64,000 nucleotides of DNA from Vibrio crassostreae (GTDB lineage Bacteria; Pseudomonadota; Gammaproteobacteria; Enterobacterales; Vibrionaceae), in the NCBI RefSeq assembly GCF_024347415.1, contig NZ_AP025476.1, forward strand, positions 248,001 to 312,000, read 5' to 3'. Below are positions 54,577-62,496 of the stretch, piece by piece. A program made the position numbers and the translations under genes. The notes under the pieces were generated by a model. It saw only the letters and a program-made list of their open reading frames with translations, was not told where the DNA came from and did not search any database. Position 1 is the first letter of the stretch, and the number at the start of each line of letters is the position of its first letter.

Positions 54577-56440
54577 TTTAGAGGAGCAGCTCAAAGAGCA
54601 GGCCAGCCGTGATGAAGCGACTCGTTTCTCTCTCGAGACGTCGATTGGTCATCATTTTTTTAAGCTGCTCCCCCGTGTTGTTCAGGAGGATATTGAACAT
54701 CAACTTATCAAGCGTAAACAGCGTAAGAATCCGGATAGAAAAAATCTCGAACTCTTTACTGTTGATGTGTTTCGTCATGTCCTAAAACGTTCACCCATCA
54801 TTGAAGATAAGTTTCCTTTTGCAGATGCTCGTAAAGAAGCCAAACCCAAACCAGTCGTGTGCTCAGAGCAGAGACCTTACATTCAACTTGATCACTTTAC
54901 GCTGACCAATGACGAGGCGTTGGAGCGTTTGGCGCGAAACCTGACTGAAGTCTTTCACGATGAGATCCGCCAAGTGGAGTTAAAGGAAAGCTACTTATCT
55001 GCTTTAGATATGGCTTATCAAGCGATTGAAACCCAGATGAAGGAAATCCACCTTGAGCCACCGAAGTTATATATTACCGGACAGATGCCGCTTGAGGATT
55101 GTGAGCGTGAATACGAAAGTGCAATTCGTCGTTGTTTGGATGTTCGATATTTAGTGCGAAAGATCATTTATCTACGGAACCAATATCTTGAGTTCGCACA
55201 AATAGCACTTGAGCGGGTTGGGGGTGAGAAAGCGCAAAGAAGTTACGTATCGAGTCGTTCATTTGCACTGTGGCGCCGTAAACAAGTGGAAGCTGAAAAT
55301 TATGTTCAGTCGATGGTTGTCGTCAGTGAAGATACCGACACCGTTTTTGATTTAAGTGAAGTGGTGAAGCGAACGACGGCGAATCATGAAAATCGTCGTA
55401 TTGAGCTGGTGGTACGCTCTCGTGGTGATGAAGAAAGAGCCATCGATTTAGGTTATGAAGGGGTATTTATTACTTGGACTTTACCGGGAAAGTATCACCG
55501 AAGCTCAAAGCAGTGGATTGGGTGTACACCGAAGGAAGCCCATATAAATTTGATGGCTCAGTGGAAAAGAGCGAGAGCTCTCTTCAAAAAACATCAAGTT
55601 GATTGGTTTGGTCTTCGGGTGGCGGAACCACATAAAGATGGGACACCTCACGCACATTTGTTTTTGTATTGTCCTAAACAGCAACTTGAGAAATTAGTGG
55701 ATATATGTCGTCAGATCGCTATAGAGGAAGATAACGAAGAGCTTAAAACAAAGGAACTTCAGGAAAAACGTTTCTTGGCTAAGCAATGTGATCCGTCGAA
55801 AGGAACTGCAACAGGCTACATCATTAAATACATTTCCAAAAACATTAATGGTGCTCATATGCCAGAGAAAGAAGCGGATGAAAATGCTTTATCAGCTCGC
55901 GCATGGGCATCAATTCATAGAATTAAGCAATTTTCTCAATCGGGCTCTCCGGCCGTTGGCCTGTGGCGACAACTCCGAAGAGCTAAACCATTAGATACCG
56001 CATTCGATGAGGAACTTGATTCACTGCGTGATCACGCTGATAACTCTAGATGGAAAGGTTTTTGTGAATTAGGTACCAAAGCCAAATTAGCTTATGAAGA
56101 GCAGTTTAATAAGTACGGGGAGAAGACCAAACGTGTGGTTGGTTTTCGCTGGTTCGGAAAACTTATTGAGACATGCAGCGAGCACTTTCGATTGGTTAAA
56201 AAATCGGATCTGAAGCAAGTGCAAGAAGCGCGGAGCGCTTTACCTTGGAGCACTGAAAATAAGTGTAACCCACCTCCGAAAATGGAGATATCCCCACTTG
56301 AAAAAGCGTTAATGGACGTGACCGGATGGAGCATTAAAGGCGTTCAATGCTTGCTTAAACCGTTATCGATGGGGGCGAAAATCCCCATTGATAAGCACAC
56401 CACCCTCAGTCTGATAAATGGAAGATTGGGAGTGACTTAA
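54557..56440 (+). CDS. HUH rolling-circle replication initiator (phage GPA / PM2 P12-like)
   Basis: A 627-residue replication endonuclease. The HUH metal motif is His365-Ala-His367 in TPHAHLFLY. Two tyrosines four apart, Tyr421 and Tyr425 in GYIIKYISKN, match superfamily I initiators such as phiX174 A, P2 A and PM2 P12. The enzyme should nick a plus origin and start rolling-circle replication of a circular genome. The first 330 residues are helical and not recognised. Its size is close to PM2 P12. The origin may lie within the gene, as in phiX174, but no nick site was identified. Confidence 0.88.
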   Translation: MQDSNLNLEEQLKEQASRDEATRFSLETSIGHHFFKLLPRVVQEDIEHQLIKRKQRKNPDRKNLELFTVDVFRHVLKRSPIIEDKFPFADARKEAKPKPVVCSEQRPYIQLDHFTLTNDEALERLARNLTEVFHDEIRQVELKESYLSALDMAYQAIETQMKEIHLEPPKLYITGQMPLEDCEREYESAIRRCLDVRYLVRKIIYLRNQYLEFAQIALERVGGEKAQRSYVSSRSFALWRRKQVEAENYVQSMVVVSEDTDTVFDLSEVVKRTTANHENRRIELVVRSRGDEERAIDLGYEGVFITWTLPGKYHRSSKQWIGCTPKEAHINLMAQWKRARALFKKHQVDWFGLRVAEPHKDGTPHAHLFLYCPKQQLEKLVDICRQIAIEEDNEELKTKELQEKRFLAKQCDPSKGTATGYIIKYISKNINGAHMPEKEADENALSARAWASIHRIKQFSQSGSPAVGLWRQLRRAKPLDTAFDEELDSLRDHADNSRWKGFCELGTKAKLAYEEQFNKYGEKTKRVVGFRWFGKLIETCSEHFRLVKKSDLKQVQEARSALPWSTENKCNPPPKMEISPLEKALMDVTGWSIKGVQCLLKPLSMGAKIPIDKHTTLSLINGRLGVT

Positions 56441-56475
56441 CCCACGCCAACGATGTTAATCAGGGGCATTTAACT

Positions 56476-56491
56476 AACGTCGAAAGACAGG
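56476..56491 (+). repeat. leader repeat copy 1
   Basis: AACGTCGAAAGACAGG, one base different from copies 2 and 3. It lies 7 bp before the ATG of the next gene and includes its ribosome site. Confidence 0.7.
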
Positions 56492-56498
56492 AACTTTT

Positions 56499-56711
56499 AT
56501 GAATATATCTATCAACACTAAAGCGATTTATTTTTACAGCTACAATATACCAGTTGTCGGTGAACAGATTTTAATCACCGAACAAAACTTATCGCCTGAA
56601 CGTAATTTTATTCCGATGAACGAGCTTGCCGCTTTAAATGCAATAAACAAAGGCGTGCCGTTTGTTACGGATGCAGGTGAGCATGTTCACGCACTAGGAG
56701 CTGATCACTAA
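56499..56711 (+). CDS. small prophage protein, unknown
   Basis: 70 residues, no TM helix, mixed alpha/beta character (MNISINTKAIYFYSYNIPVV start). It has repeated short hydrophobic stretches and a C-terminal HVHALGADH. ATG preceded by leader repeat copy 1. No family recognised. Non-structural or regulatory by position. Confidence 0.65.
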   Translation: MNISINTKAIYFYSYNIPVVGEQILITEQNLSPERNFIPMNELAALNAINKGVPFVTDAGEHVHALGADH

Positions 56712-56721
56712 CCACGAAGCC

Positions 56722-56740
56722 AACGTCGAGAGACAGGGGA
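56722..56740 (+). repeat. leader repeat copy 2
   Basis: AACGTCGAGAGACAGGGGA directly upstream of the next ATG (56746); AGGGGA is the ribosome site. Confidence 0.75.
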
Positions 56741-56745
56741 AGACA

Positions 56746-57063
56746 ATGAAAAGACTATCGCTTGAGGAGTGTCAACGAGATTTAGCCGCCCTTGATGCGG
56801 CTGATAAGCTGACCGCCAGCCTAAAAGTAGAAATTGACCGTTTTAAAGAAATGGACACCGGCGCACTCATGAAAAAAGCCATGGGAATGTTGGTGAGTGG
56901 CAACCTTTCACTGGAGGCGTTAGGCCTTCCCGTTAACTTGTTTGAGCAGCTTGAACACCTCGAAAAGCTCAATGGGGTGGCTCGCCTGAAATACCGCTCA
57001 GTCGTGGAGGCTCAAAAGCAGCAGCTTGATGAGATTGAAAGTGCAGAGGTAGATCATGGCTGA
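56746..57063 (+). CDS. prophage coiled-coil-like protein, unknown
   Basis: 105 residues, strongly helical, with Leu-rich heptad-like spacing (DKLTASLKVEIDRFKEM, LFEQLEHLEKLNGVARLKY). No TM helix. Its ATG follows leader repeat copy 2. Its end overlaps the next gene by 8 bp. Could be a scaffold or a regulator; no family recognised. Confidence 0.7.
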   Translation: MKRLSLEECQRDLAALDAADKLTASLKVEIDRFKEMDTGALMKKAMGMLVSGNLSLEALGLPVNLFEQLEHLEKLNGVARLKYRSVVEAQKQQLDEIESAEVDHG

Positions 57064-57616
57064 ACATAAAAACCCAACCCGTGGGTATATATCTTGCCCG
57101 GTTTGTCAGTCGGTCGCCAGCGCCCATCAAGTGGGTGAAGGGAAGCTCATCGCTACAGGGGAGCCGCCTAAAAATAGCCGCAACATTGGATTGATGTATT
57201 ACCGTTGCCCAAAGTGCGGTAACAGCTCACATAGCCATGAAGTGACCAAGTTCATTAAAGCGAATCTTGTCGCTGACCCAACCGAACTTCAACCGACAGT
57301 CACCGAAAAACTGTCGGTGGTTGATCCGGTTTTGATAACCGAACCTAACCGAACAGAGGTAACCGAGCTAACCGAGGGGTTAACCGAACCGGAAGAAACA
57401 CAGGAAACCAGTAAAGACGCGGTTTCCAACCGAGAGATAACCGAAACCGCCGACGATGAAGAAGCTGAAAACACCCAAAGCACGTTTTCCTTTAAACGAG
57501 TCATAACAGCGTTGGTGTCGGTTATCTTCCTCCTCTGGGCATTTTCTCAACTGCTACCTAAACCGAAAGCCACAACCGAACCAACGCAAGGGGGTGAGCA
57601 TGGAGCAAACGAATGA
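57056..57616 (+). CDS. prophage zinc-ribbon membrane protein
   Basis: 186 residues. The N-terminal zinc ribbon has Cys14-xx-Cys17 and Cys51-xx-Cys54 (ISCPVCQ and YRCPKCG). A long linker rich in Thr and Glu follows (about 80-145). One TM helix lies at about 150-170 (VITALVSVIFLLWAFSQLL), then a short polar tail. The linker is coded by repeated AACCGA hexamers. Function unknown; the TM helix suggests a virion membrane or lysis-related role. Confidence 0.75.
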   Translation: MAEHKNPTRGYISCPVCQSVASAHQVGEGKLIATGEPPKNSRNIGLMYYRCPKCGNSSHSHEVTKFIKANLVADPTELQPTVTEKLSVVDPVLITEPNRTEVTELTEGLTEPEETQETSKDAVSNREITETADDEEAENTQSTFSFKRVITALVSVIFLLWAFSQLLPKPKATTEPTQGGEHGANE

Positions 57617-57760
57617 GGTCTTGTTGGGTGAGCCTACGGCGTTGGATGATTGGGGAGATTTTGGGGCGGTCATTGAGCAGCTTGAACAGCAAGAGCAAGG
57701 TGAGACCGATTCGGTTAGTCTAACCGATTCAACCGAAGCGGTAACCGAAGATAAAACCGA
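57280..57760. repeat. AACCGA hexamer cluster spanning two phage genes
   Basis: About 15 AACCGA and two TCGGTT copies in 480 bp. AACCGA starts include 57280, 57291, 57337, 57347, 57361, 57370, 57382, 57428, 57439, 57561, 57574, 57722, 57731, 57743 and 57755. It occurs in more than one reading frame (Thr-Glu and Asn-Arg) and crosses a gene boundary. Confidence 0.8.
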
Positions 57761-58067
57761 AGCCATGGCGGGGTTACTGAATATTGTGTTCGCCTTGACC
57801 GAACAAGCCACGTCCATTATTTCAGGGGTTGAGTTTGAATTTGACGGTAAAGGTAAACAAGCCGTCATTGATGCCGCGCAACCGGTCTTTGCCAAACATG
57901 GTTCAACCTTGATGGGAGTGTTTGGGGACTACATCGAAGAGGCCACGTTACTGCTGACTGTTTTGGGCTTGATCTACATGTCTAAACAACAAATGGCCGT
58001 CTTGATACAAGCTAAGGAGGTCGAGGGTGAACAAACCAAAACCCCTAGCCCTACCGAATCCCGTTAA
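57600..58067 (+). CDS. prophage protein with C-terminal membrane segment, unknown
   Basis: 155 residues. An acidic N-terminus rich in Glu, Asp and Thr (about 1-55) is partly coded by AACCGA repeats. A helical middle follows, then one hydrophobic helix at about 115-130 (ATLLLTVLGLIYM). I take ATG at 57600 after AAGGGGG; GTG at 57594 would add two residues. It overlaps the previous gene by 17 bp and the ATPase gene by 41 bp. Probably a virion membrane protein. Confidence 0.7.
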   Translation: MEQTNEVLLGEPTALDDWGDFGAVIEQLEQQEQGETDSVSLTDSTEAVTEDKTEAMAGLLNIVFALTEQATSIISGVEFEFDGKGKQAVIDAAQPVFAKHGSTLMGVFGDYIEEATLLLTVLGLIYMSKQQMAVLIQAKEVEGEQTKTPSPTESR

Positions 58068-58791
58068 CGCTAACCCATCCTTTGATGCCGAACACACCCT
58101 CTATGTAGCGGGAACGGGAGGAGGAAAAACCTCAGCCGTTAAGTATTTAGGGTTAATCCCTAAAACCGCACAAGCGGTCTTTTTTGACCCCTACGCCAAT
58201 TACGCGGGGAGTAAGTTTCAAGGGCAAATGTGCCACGGCACGAAGTCACGTCTAGCGTTTGTGAAATCGCTGGTGATGGCGCGTCGTCGTGGCGGCTCGT
58301 TTAAGTTGGCGTACGTACCAGCCAATGGGGCAACCTATGAAGAGTTGGAATTTTTCGCGTCAGTGGTGTGGTCGGTCGGTAACGGCCGAGCAAGCCGGCT
58401 CTATACGGTGATTGAAGAGTTAGCCTCCTGCGTAGAAACCTCTGGCAAACTTCGAGGTCGTGCGGGTGAGCTGTTGCGTGGCGGGCGTCAGTATGGCCTT
58501 GTGGTGCACTCCATATTTCAACGAGGTCAAGAGGTCCCGAAAACCGTGACCGAGCAATCCAGCGTTTGGTGGGTGGGCGCGGTGAATTCCATGAGTGATG
58601 CTCAATGGATCGCGGATAAACGCGGGTTGGATGTGAATACCATTGCGACGTTGAAATCCGCTAAGATCAACAAGCAACGTATTGGAAAACCGATCGCGGA
58701 ATACCTCTTGATCCGTGATGGTATCGGTAATATTGAGCATAAGGCGCTGAACTGTCAGTCAGGCTCAAGACTCAATTTGAACTACCGATAA
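58027..58791 (+). CDS. genome-packaging ATPase, P9/A32-like (DJR virus type)
   Basis: A 254-residue FtsK/HerA-fold ATPase. Walker A is GTGGGKTS at residues 29-36. Walker B is probably LYTVIEEL at 125-132. A later GLVVHSIFQRGQEVPKTV segment fits the sensor and arginine-finger region of the P9/A32 group. In tailless DJR viruses this enzyme pumps DNA into the capsid. The start is GTG at 58027 with AAGGAGG upstream. It lies before the capsid gene, as in PM2-like genomes. Confidence 0.88.
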   Translation: MNKPKPLALPNPVNANPSFDAEHTLYVAGTGGGKTSAVKYLGLIPKTAQAVFFDPYANYAGSKFQGQMCHGTKSRLAFVKSLVMARRRGGSFKLAYVPANGATYEELEFFASVVWSVGNGRASRLYTVIEELASCVETSGKLRGRAGELLRGGRQYGLVVHSIFQRGQEVPKTVTEQSSVWWVGAVNSMSDAQWIADKRGLDVNTIATLKSAKINKQRIGKPIAEYLLIRDGIGNIEHKALNCQSGSRLNLNYR

Positions 58792-58802
58792 CCGGCCTTT
58801 TT

Positions 58803-58834
58803 AACCTATAGGTTACCCGTCCAACCTATAGGTT
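58803..58834. promoter_or_regulatory. paired 12-bp palindromes upstream of the capsid operon
   Basis: AACCTATAGGTT occurs perfectly at 58803-58814 and 58823-58834, 20 bp apart centre to centre (two helical turns). A possible -10 TATAAA lies at 58869-58874 with no good -35, so this could be an activator site for a late promoter. It lies between the ATPase stop and the late operon. Confidence 0.6.
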
Positions 58835-58899
58835 AAATCCCCTTTCTTTTTAAACGCAACTCCACTTCTATAAAGACTCAATGTATCTGTTCGAAATCC

Positions 58900-58918
58900 A
58901 ACGTCGAGAGACAGGGGA
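58900..58918 (+). repeat. leader repeat copy 3
   Basis: AACGTCGAGAGACAGGGGA, identical to copy 2, 5 bp before the ATG at 58923. Confidence 0.75.
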
Positions 58919-58922
58919 GTTT

Positions 58923-59051
58923 ATGAAAGCTCAGCATAAAAACATCTTGATTGCTGTTGTACTGACCTTACTGATGATTGCCATCATTAATAACGTCTCA
59001 ACGTTAGAAGCAGTCAAACAACTCATCAACGGCAAACGTGGCTGGTTTTAA
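58923..59051 (+). CDS. 42-residue single-TM phage protein
   Basis: A short protein with one TM helix (about residues 8-22, ILIAVVLTLLMIAII) and a small basic tail (NGKRGWF). The ATG follows leader repeat copy 3. It ends 12 bp before the capsid gene. A small virion-membrane protein is likely, as PM2-like virions contain several. Confidence 0.7.
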   Translation: MKAQHKNILIAVVLTLLMIAIINNVSTLEAVKQLINGKRGWF

Positions 59052-59063
59052 GGGGAGACAAAC

Positions 59064-59879
59064 ATGTCAGTAAAACCAATCAAACTGAATTCCATGGTCG
59101 GGGCCGCTTGGGGACAAAAAGGCACGCTGCCTATTCCTGTAGGGCCGACTTACCATGAGTTAGTGCTAGAGACGAATGCCGAGGCCGCCGAGATTGAACG
59201 CTTGTCGATTACGCTGAATGCAGAGGAAATCTATATCTTAACGGGCAGTGAAATCCTGATGTTAGAGCGCTACAAGCAACGTGCTCATACGACTGGCCAT
59301 TACGTGATCCCATTCAGTGACATTACCGCTCGCACTAAAAATGGGGTTCGCTACACAGGACTAGTGACGGAGGCGGGCGATAACATTCATTTGGATGTTC
59401 AGTTCAAAGCGAAAGCCAGCGGTGATCCCCTGTCTATCCAGGTTCATGCTTGGGTCACCAATGCGCAACCTGCCCGTATCTTGGTTCCAATGATAAAGCG
59501 TGAAACCATGCCAGCGAACGCCGCAGGAGTAAACGAGTTTACGAGCTTAGTCTCAAGCCCGTTAATCAGTTTGCGCCGAGCGCACTTTATGCACGCGGGC
59601 ATTACTAAGCTCGAAATTGAACGTGACTTTGTGAAAGAGTACGAAGCCAACAAGTTCATCAATGAAGCGAACGCCAAACGCAACGAGCGTACCCCGCAAG
59701 CCGGTTATTTTCACTTTGATCCGATTGTGCGTGGCTTTTCTATTGATGAGCTCTTTCCAACACAACACAGCTCTAATTTGAAATTTTCAGTGACCACTAG
59801 TGACGTCGCCGGCTCAATTCCTATTTTGATTGAATCGGTCAAAGTGGTTCGCCCTGAAATGCTCGCAGGTAAATACTAA
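59064..59879 (+). CDS. major capsid protein, double jelly-roll (PM2 P2-like)
   Basis: 271 residues, close to the roughly 269 of PM2 P2. The N-terminus PIKLNSMVGAAWGQKGTLPI, then PVGPTYHEL, matches my recollection of the LPIGQTYEV start of P2. Predicted content is almost all beta with few helices, fitting two jelly rolls. It has a strong ribosome site (AAGGGGAG) and lies just after the ATPase block, as expected. No protease or tail gene is nearby. A structure prediction would settle the fold. Confidence 0.82.
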   Translation: MSVKPIKLNSMVGAAWGQKGTLPIPVGPTYHELVLETNAEAAEIERLSITLNAEEIYILTGSEILMLERYKQRAHTTGHYVIPFSDITARTKNGVRYTGLVTEAGDNIHLDVQFKAKASGDPLSIQVHAWVTNAQPARILVPMIKRETMPANAAGVNEFTSLVSSPLISLRRAHFMHAGITKLEIERDFVKEYEANKFINEANAKRNERTPQAGYFHFDPIVRGFSIDELFPTQHSSNLKFSVTTSDVAGSIPILIESVKVVRPEMLAGKY

Positions 59880-59888
59880 GGAGCACGC

Positions 59889-60161
59889 ATGAGCTTTTTT
59901 GATGACCTGTTGGAGTTTGGTGAAGGGGCACTCGATAGCGTGGGAGAGAATGCCGATTGGTTATTTGGTCACAACGCGAATTCGTCTAATCCCAACACCA
60001 CGCAGCAGCCAAACACCCCAGTGGTCGACAATAATGGCAATGCCGTGACGACGCCACAAGGTGGCGCTGTCGTGGCGAAAGATAACACCTTACTTTATGT
60101 CGGTGGTGGGATAGCGGCGCTCTTGGTGGTGGTTCTTCTCATTGTTCTCTTCAAGGATTAG
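59889..60161 (+). CDS. prophage membrane protein, C-terminal TM
   Basis: 90 residues. An amphipathic N-terminus (FFDDLLEFGEGALDSV) is followed by an Asn/Thr/Gln-rich linker (about 28-60). A TM helix lies at about 67-87 (LLYVGGGIAALLVVVLLIVLF). 9 bp after the capsid gene. Probably an internal-membrane virion protein. Confidence 0.75.
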   Translation: MSFFDDLLEFGEGALDSVGENADWLFGHNANSSNPNTTQQPNTPVVDNNGNAVTTPQGGAVVAKDNTLLYVGGGIAALLVVVLLIVLFKD

Positions 60162-60164
60162 CAC

Positions 60165-60311
60165 ATGCCATTACTTTTTATCGGTTTGGGCGGTCTGGGG
60201 CTTGGAACGGCACTCGGGGTTGGTGTGAGTCAGGGGCTCAACAAAACCTTAACCGCGATTGCGGTGATGGCTTTGCTCTACCTTGCTTATAAATTAGGAG
60301 TATTTCGCTAA
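60165..60311 (+). CDS. 48-residue two-TM phage protein
   Basis: Very hydrophobic, with a Gly-rich first helix (LLFIGLGGLGLGTALGVGV) and a second at about 29-45. ATG at 60165 after AAGGA. The stop overlaps the next ATG (TAATG). Probably a virion membrane protein. Confidence 0.7.
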   Translation: MPLLFIGLGGLGLGTALGVGVSQGLNKTLTAIAVMALLYLAYKLGVFR

Positions 60312-60517
60312 TGCTAGGCTCACTCACCTCTTTAACGGGGGGTGGAGGCTTGACGGGGGGCTCATCGGGACCTGCAACGTCTGGGAACACCTCCAATACC
60401 ACCAATAACAGCGGCTTTACGGCCGGCGCAATGAACTTTGGCAGTCATAACGGCATACCGTGGTGGGGAATAGCGCTCGTGGCGCTTTTTGCGCTGTATG
60501 TTTTTACTCGAAAGTAA
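60311..60517 (+). CDS. prophage protein with Gly/Ser/Thr-rich N-terminus and C-terminal TM
   Basis: 68 residues. The first 40 are Gly, Ser, Thr and Asn; a TM helix lies at about 50-66 (WGIALVALFALYVFTRK). Coupled to the previous gene by TAATG. Its end overlaps the following gene by about 20 bp. Likely a virion membrane protein. Confidence 0.7.
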   Translation: MLGSLTSLTGGGGLTGGSSGPATSGNTSNTTNNSGFTAGAMNFGSHNGIPWWGIALVALFALYVFTRK

Positions 60518-61454
60518 CTTAATTCCTGAAACGTGGGGAAACGCCAAGCCGAAGTTAAGTAAAGCGCTTGGTGACTACATCAAGCAAGCTGAAATTGAAG
60601 TGAAAGCGGGGCGAGAGTCCCTCTATCGAGTCGAAGACACGTTCATGTTGTTACGCGGTGAGCAATCCCCCTCCGGCGCTAAGGAGTTAGTTGTGGTGGC
60701 TTTAGCGGGTGACATGGCCATCGGGACGCTCAGTGCTCTCAATCACGGAGTGGCGAATGGGTTTGATTCGATTCGCGCTCACTTTAATCAGCGCGGCGCT
60801 TATCGCTACATTCAACGTAAATTGCAATTGCCCGTGCGAGAGATTGAGACCCACAAGAATGAGCACGTATTACAAATAAGGTTTGATGACATGGGTGGAC
60901 GGAGTAAATCAAAGAGCAATGCGAAAACCATCACCACGACCACCAACAAAAACAACAGTCTGGGCATTGGTGGTGATAACAACGGCTTTGCTCTGTCAGG
61001 GATAGAAAACTCTGACATTAATTTAAGCATGACTGATCACGGTGCCATGGCGGTGGCGGGTAAGACCGCGGAAGAGGCGTTTAACTTTGGCAATAACGCC
61101 TTAGATTTGGCGTCAGATAGCGTAGATGCGTCGCTTAATTTTGGTGAAAACGCACTGGATGGCGCGTTTAGCTTTGGTGAGAGTGCGTTAGGAGCCAATG
61201 CTGATCTGAGTGAGTACGCGATAGGGGCAAACACGAACCTGAGCGAGCACGCGATAGATTCGATTAAATCCATGGCGGGTCAACAAACGGAAACCACCAA
61301 AGCCGCGATTGCCATGGCGAACGCTTCCAAAGCAAGAGAGCAAACGGGTGAGAACGAAAGCAATAATGAGCTGTTGAAAAACGTGTCTCTTATGGTGGGC
61401 ATTCTCGGCACGTTAATGACCATGGCCTATTTAGTCTCGGGGCGTAAGAAATGA
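60498..61454 (+). CDS. hendecad-repeat phage structural protein with C-terminal TM
   Basis: 318 residues from the ATG at 60498; a TTG at 60489 is possible. The N-terminal domain (about 1-130) is compact and mixed. A Lys/Asn/Thr-rich link follows (about 135-160). Then come at least five 11-residue repeats such as LNFGENALDGA, FSFGESALGAN, ADLSEYAIGAN and TNLSEHAIDSI (61080-61265). A TM helix lies near the C-terminus (SLMVGILGTLMTMAYLV). It may be a membrane-anchored stalk or DNA-delivery protein. The family is unknown to me. Confidence 0.75.
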   Translation: MFLLESNLIPETWGNAKPKLSKALGDYIKQAEIEVKAGRESLYRVEDTFMLLRGEQSPSGAKELVVVALAGDMAIGTLSALNHGVANGFDSIRAHFNQRGAYRYIQRKLQLPVREIETHKNEHVLQIRFDDMGGRSKSKSNAKTITTTTNKNNSLGIGGDNNGFALSGIENSDINLSMTDHGAMAVAGKTAEEAFNFGNNALDLASDSVDASLNFGENALDGAFSFGESALGANADLSEYAIGANTNLSEHAIDSIKSMAGQQTETTKAAIAMANASKAREQTGENESNNELLKNVSLMVGILGTLMTMAYLVSGRKK

Positions 61455-62074
61455 AACAACTCCATACCTTAAACACTGGCGAAAGCATTCAGTTTAACGC
61501 AGGTCAGGCAGGCAAATACCTCATCATTCGTGAAGCCAGCCATTCCCTCATGCTTCGCGGAGACGCGTTACGTCCTACAGAAATCGGGCGGGGTGATACA
61601 GTGGATATCACTCGTTTTGATGAGCTTGAACTTTTTAACCATCAGGCGGAACCGGTCACGGTTGAATATCAAGTGGCGGACATTCCCATCAGCACCAAAT
61701 CTCAAAACATCGATATTAATAATTCCGTCACGATTAGCGAAATCTTAACCCCCATCACTGTCAGTGCCGTTCAAGCAGAAGTGAAGACGCGCATTCAAAA
61801 TGACAAGCTAACTGTGAAGAAGCTTGCTGACCTTTACACCTTGCAAAAGGTCGATACGGGCTATCTGGATTTAACGGGAGATGAACAAAGCATTGCCGGA
61901 AATGAAGAGCGGAAAGGACTCTTTATTCAAACCTATCAAGATAATGAGCGCTCTGTTTTGGTTCAAGGGTTGATTGAGGTTGTCGCCGGTGGTCATGTCC
62001 TTATCAAAAGCAATGAAGCCATTACATTGGAAGGCGTTGCTGGGGATGGTGTTCGTATTGGGGAGTTTATCTAA
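61451..62074 (+). CDS. prophage protein, possible vertex or minor capsid protein
   Basis: 207 residues, no TM helix, beta-rich by eye (KYLIIREASHSLMLRG, VTVEYQVADIPISTK). It overlaps the previous gene by 4 bp (ATGA) and ends in TAATG. Its position after the membrane proteins would suit a penton or spike-base protein, but no family is recognised. Confidence 0.65.
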   Translation: MKQLHTLNTGESIQFNAGQAGKYLIIREASHSLMLRGDALRPTEIGRGDTVDITRFDELELFNHQAEPVTVEYQVADIPISTKSQNIDINNSVTISEILTPITVSAVQAEVKTRIQNDKLTVKKLADLYTLQKVDTGYLDLTGDEQSIAGNEERKGLFIQTYQDNERSVLVQGLIEVVAGGHVLIKSNEAITLEGVAGDGVRIGEFI

Positions 62075-62496
62075 TGTTTGAACTTCACAATCCTATTGGC
62101 AGTCGTGGTGATAAGACGGGAAACGGTGGTTTTCAATCATTAGTATTAAGCAACCAGTATGCTCAAGTTTCAGATGCCACAAACCGAAAAGTAGAGTTTT
62201 CTCTGTCAGATGATGTAGAGCTACTGGAAGTACGAGTGGGTTGGTCGGATAGCGAAAATTCAAGGAACTTAGATCAAGTCTCCTTTTGGTCTCAATGCTT
62301 TGATGCTCATGACGAGATGATAGCTAATAGCCATAGGTCAATGGTAGTTCCCTTTGTGGCTGGCTTTTCAATGCGATTTTATTTCATTCCTATTTTGACA
62401 CCGAGCAACGCGAAAAAAATCATATTTACTTGCAATTATATTGATATTCAAGTGTGCATTGTGTCTCGAACGACCTTTAAGGAGTTAGAGCGATGA
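62074..62496 (+). CDS. prophage structural protein, unknown
   Basis: 140 residues, no TM helix, beta-rich, including LEVRVGWSDSENSRNLDQV. Starts at TAATG and overlaps the next gene by 4 bp. Could pair with the preceding protein in a spike. No family recognised. Its codon use is more AT-rich than that of the flanking phage genes. Confidence 0.65.
   Translation: MFELHNPIGSRGDKTGNGGFQSLVLSNQYAQVSDATNRKVEFSLSDDVELLEVRVGWSDSENSRNLDQVSFWSQCFDAHDEMIANSHRSMVVPFVAGFSMRFYFIPILTPSNAKKIIFTCNYIDIQVCIVSRTTFKELER

Noticed and set aside
57056..57616. Late activator like PM2 P14 (zinc finger)
   Set aside because: The zinc ribbon is present, but the Thr/Glu linker and C-terminal TM helix do not fit a soluble transcription factor.
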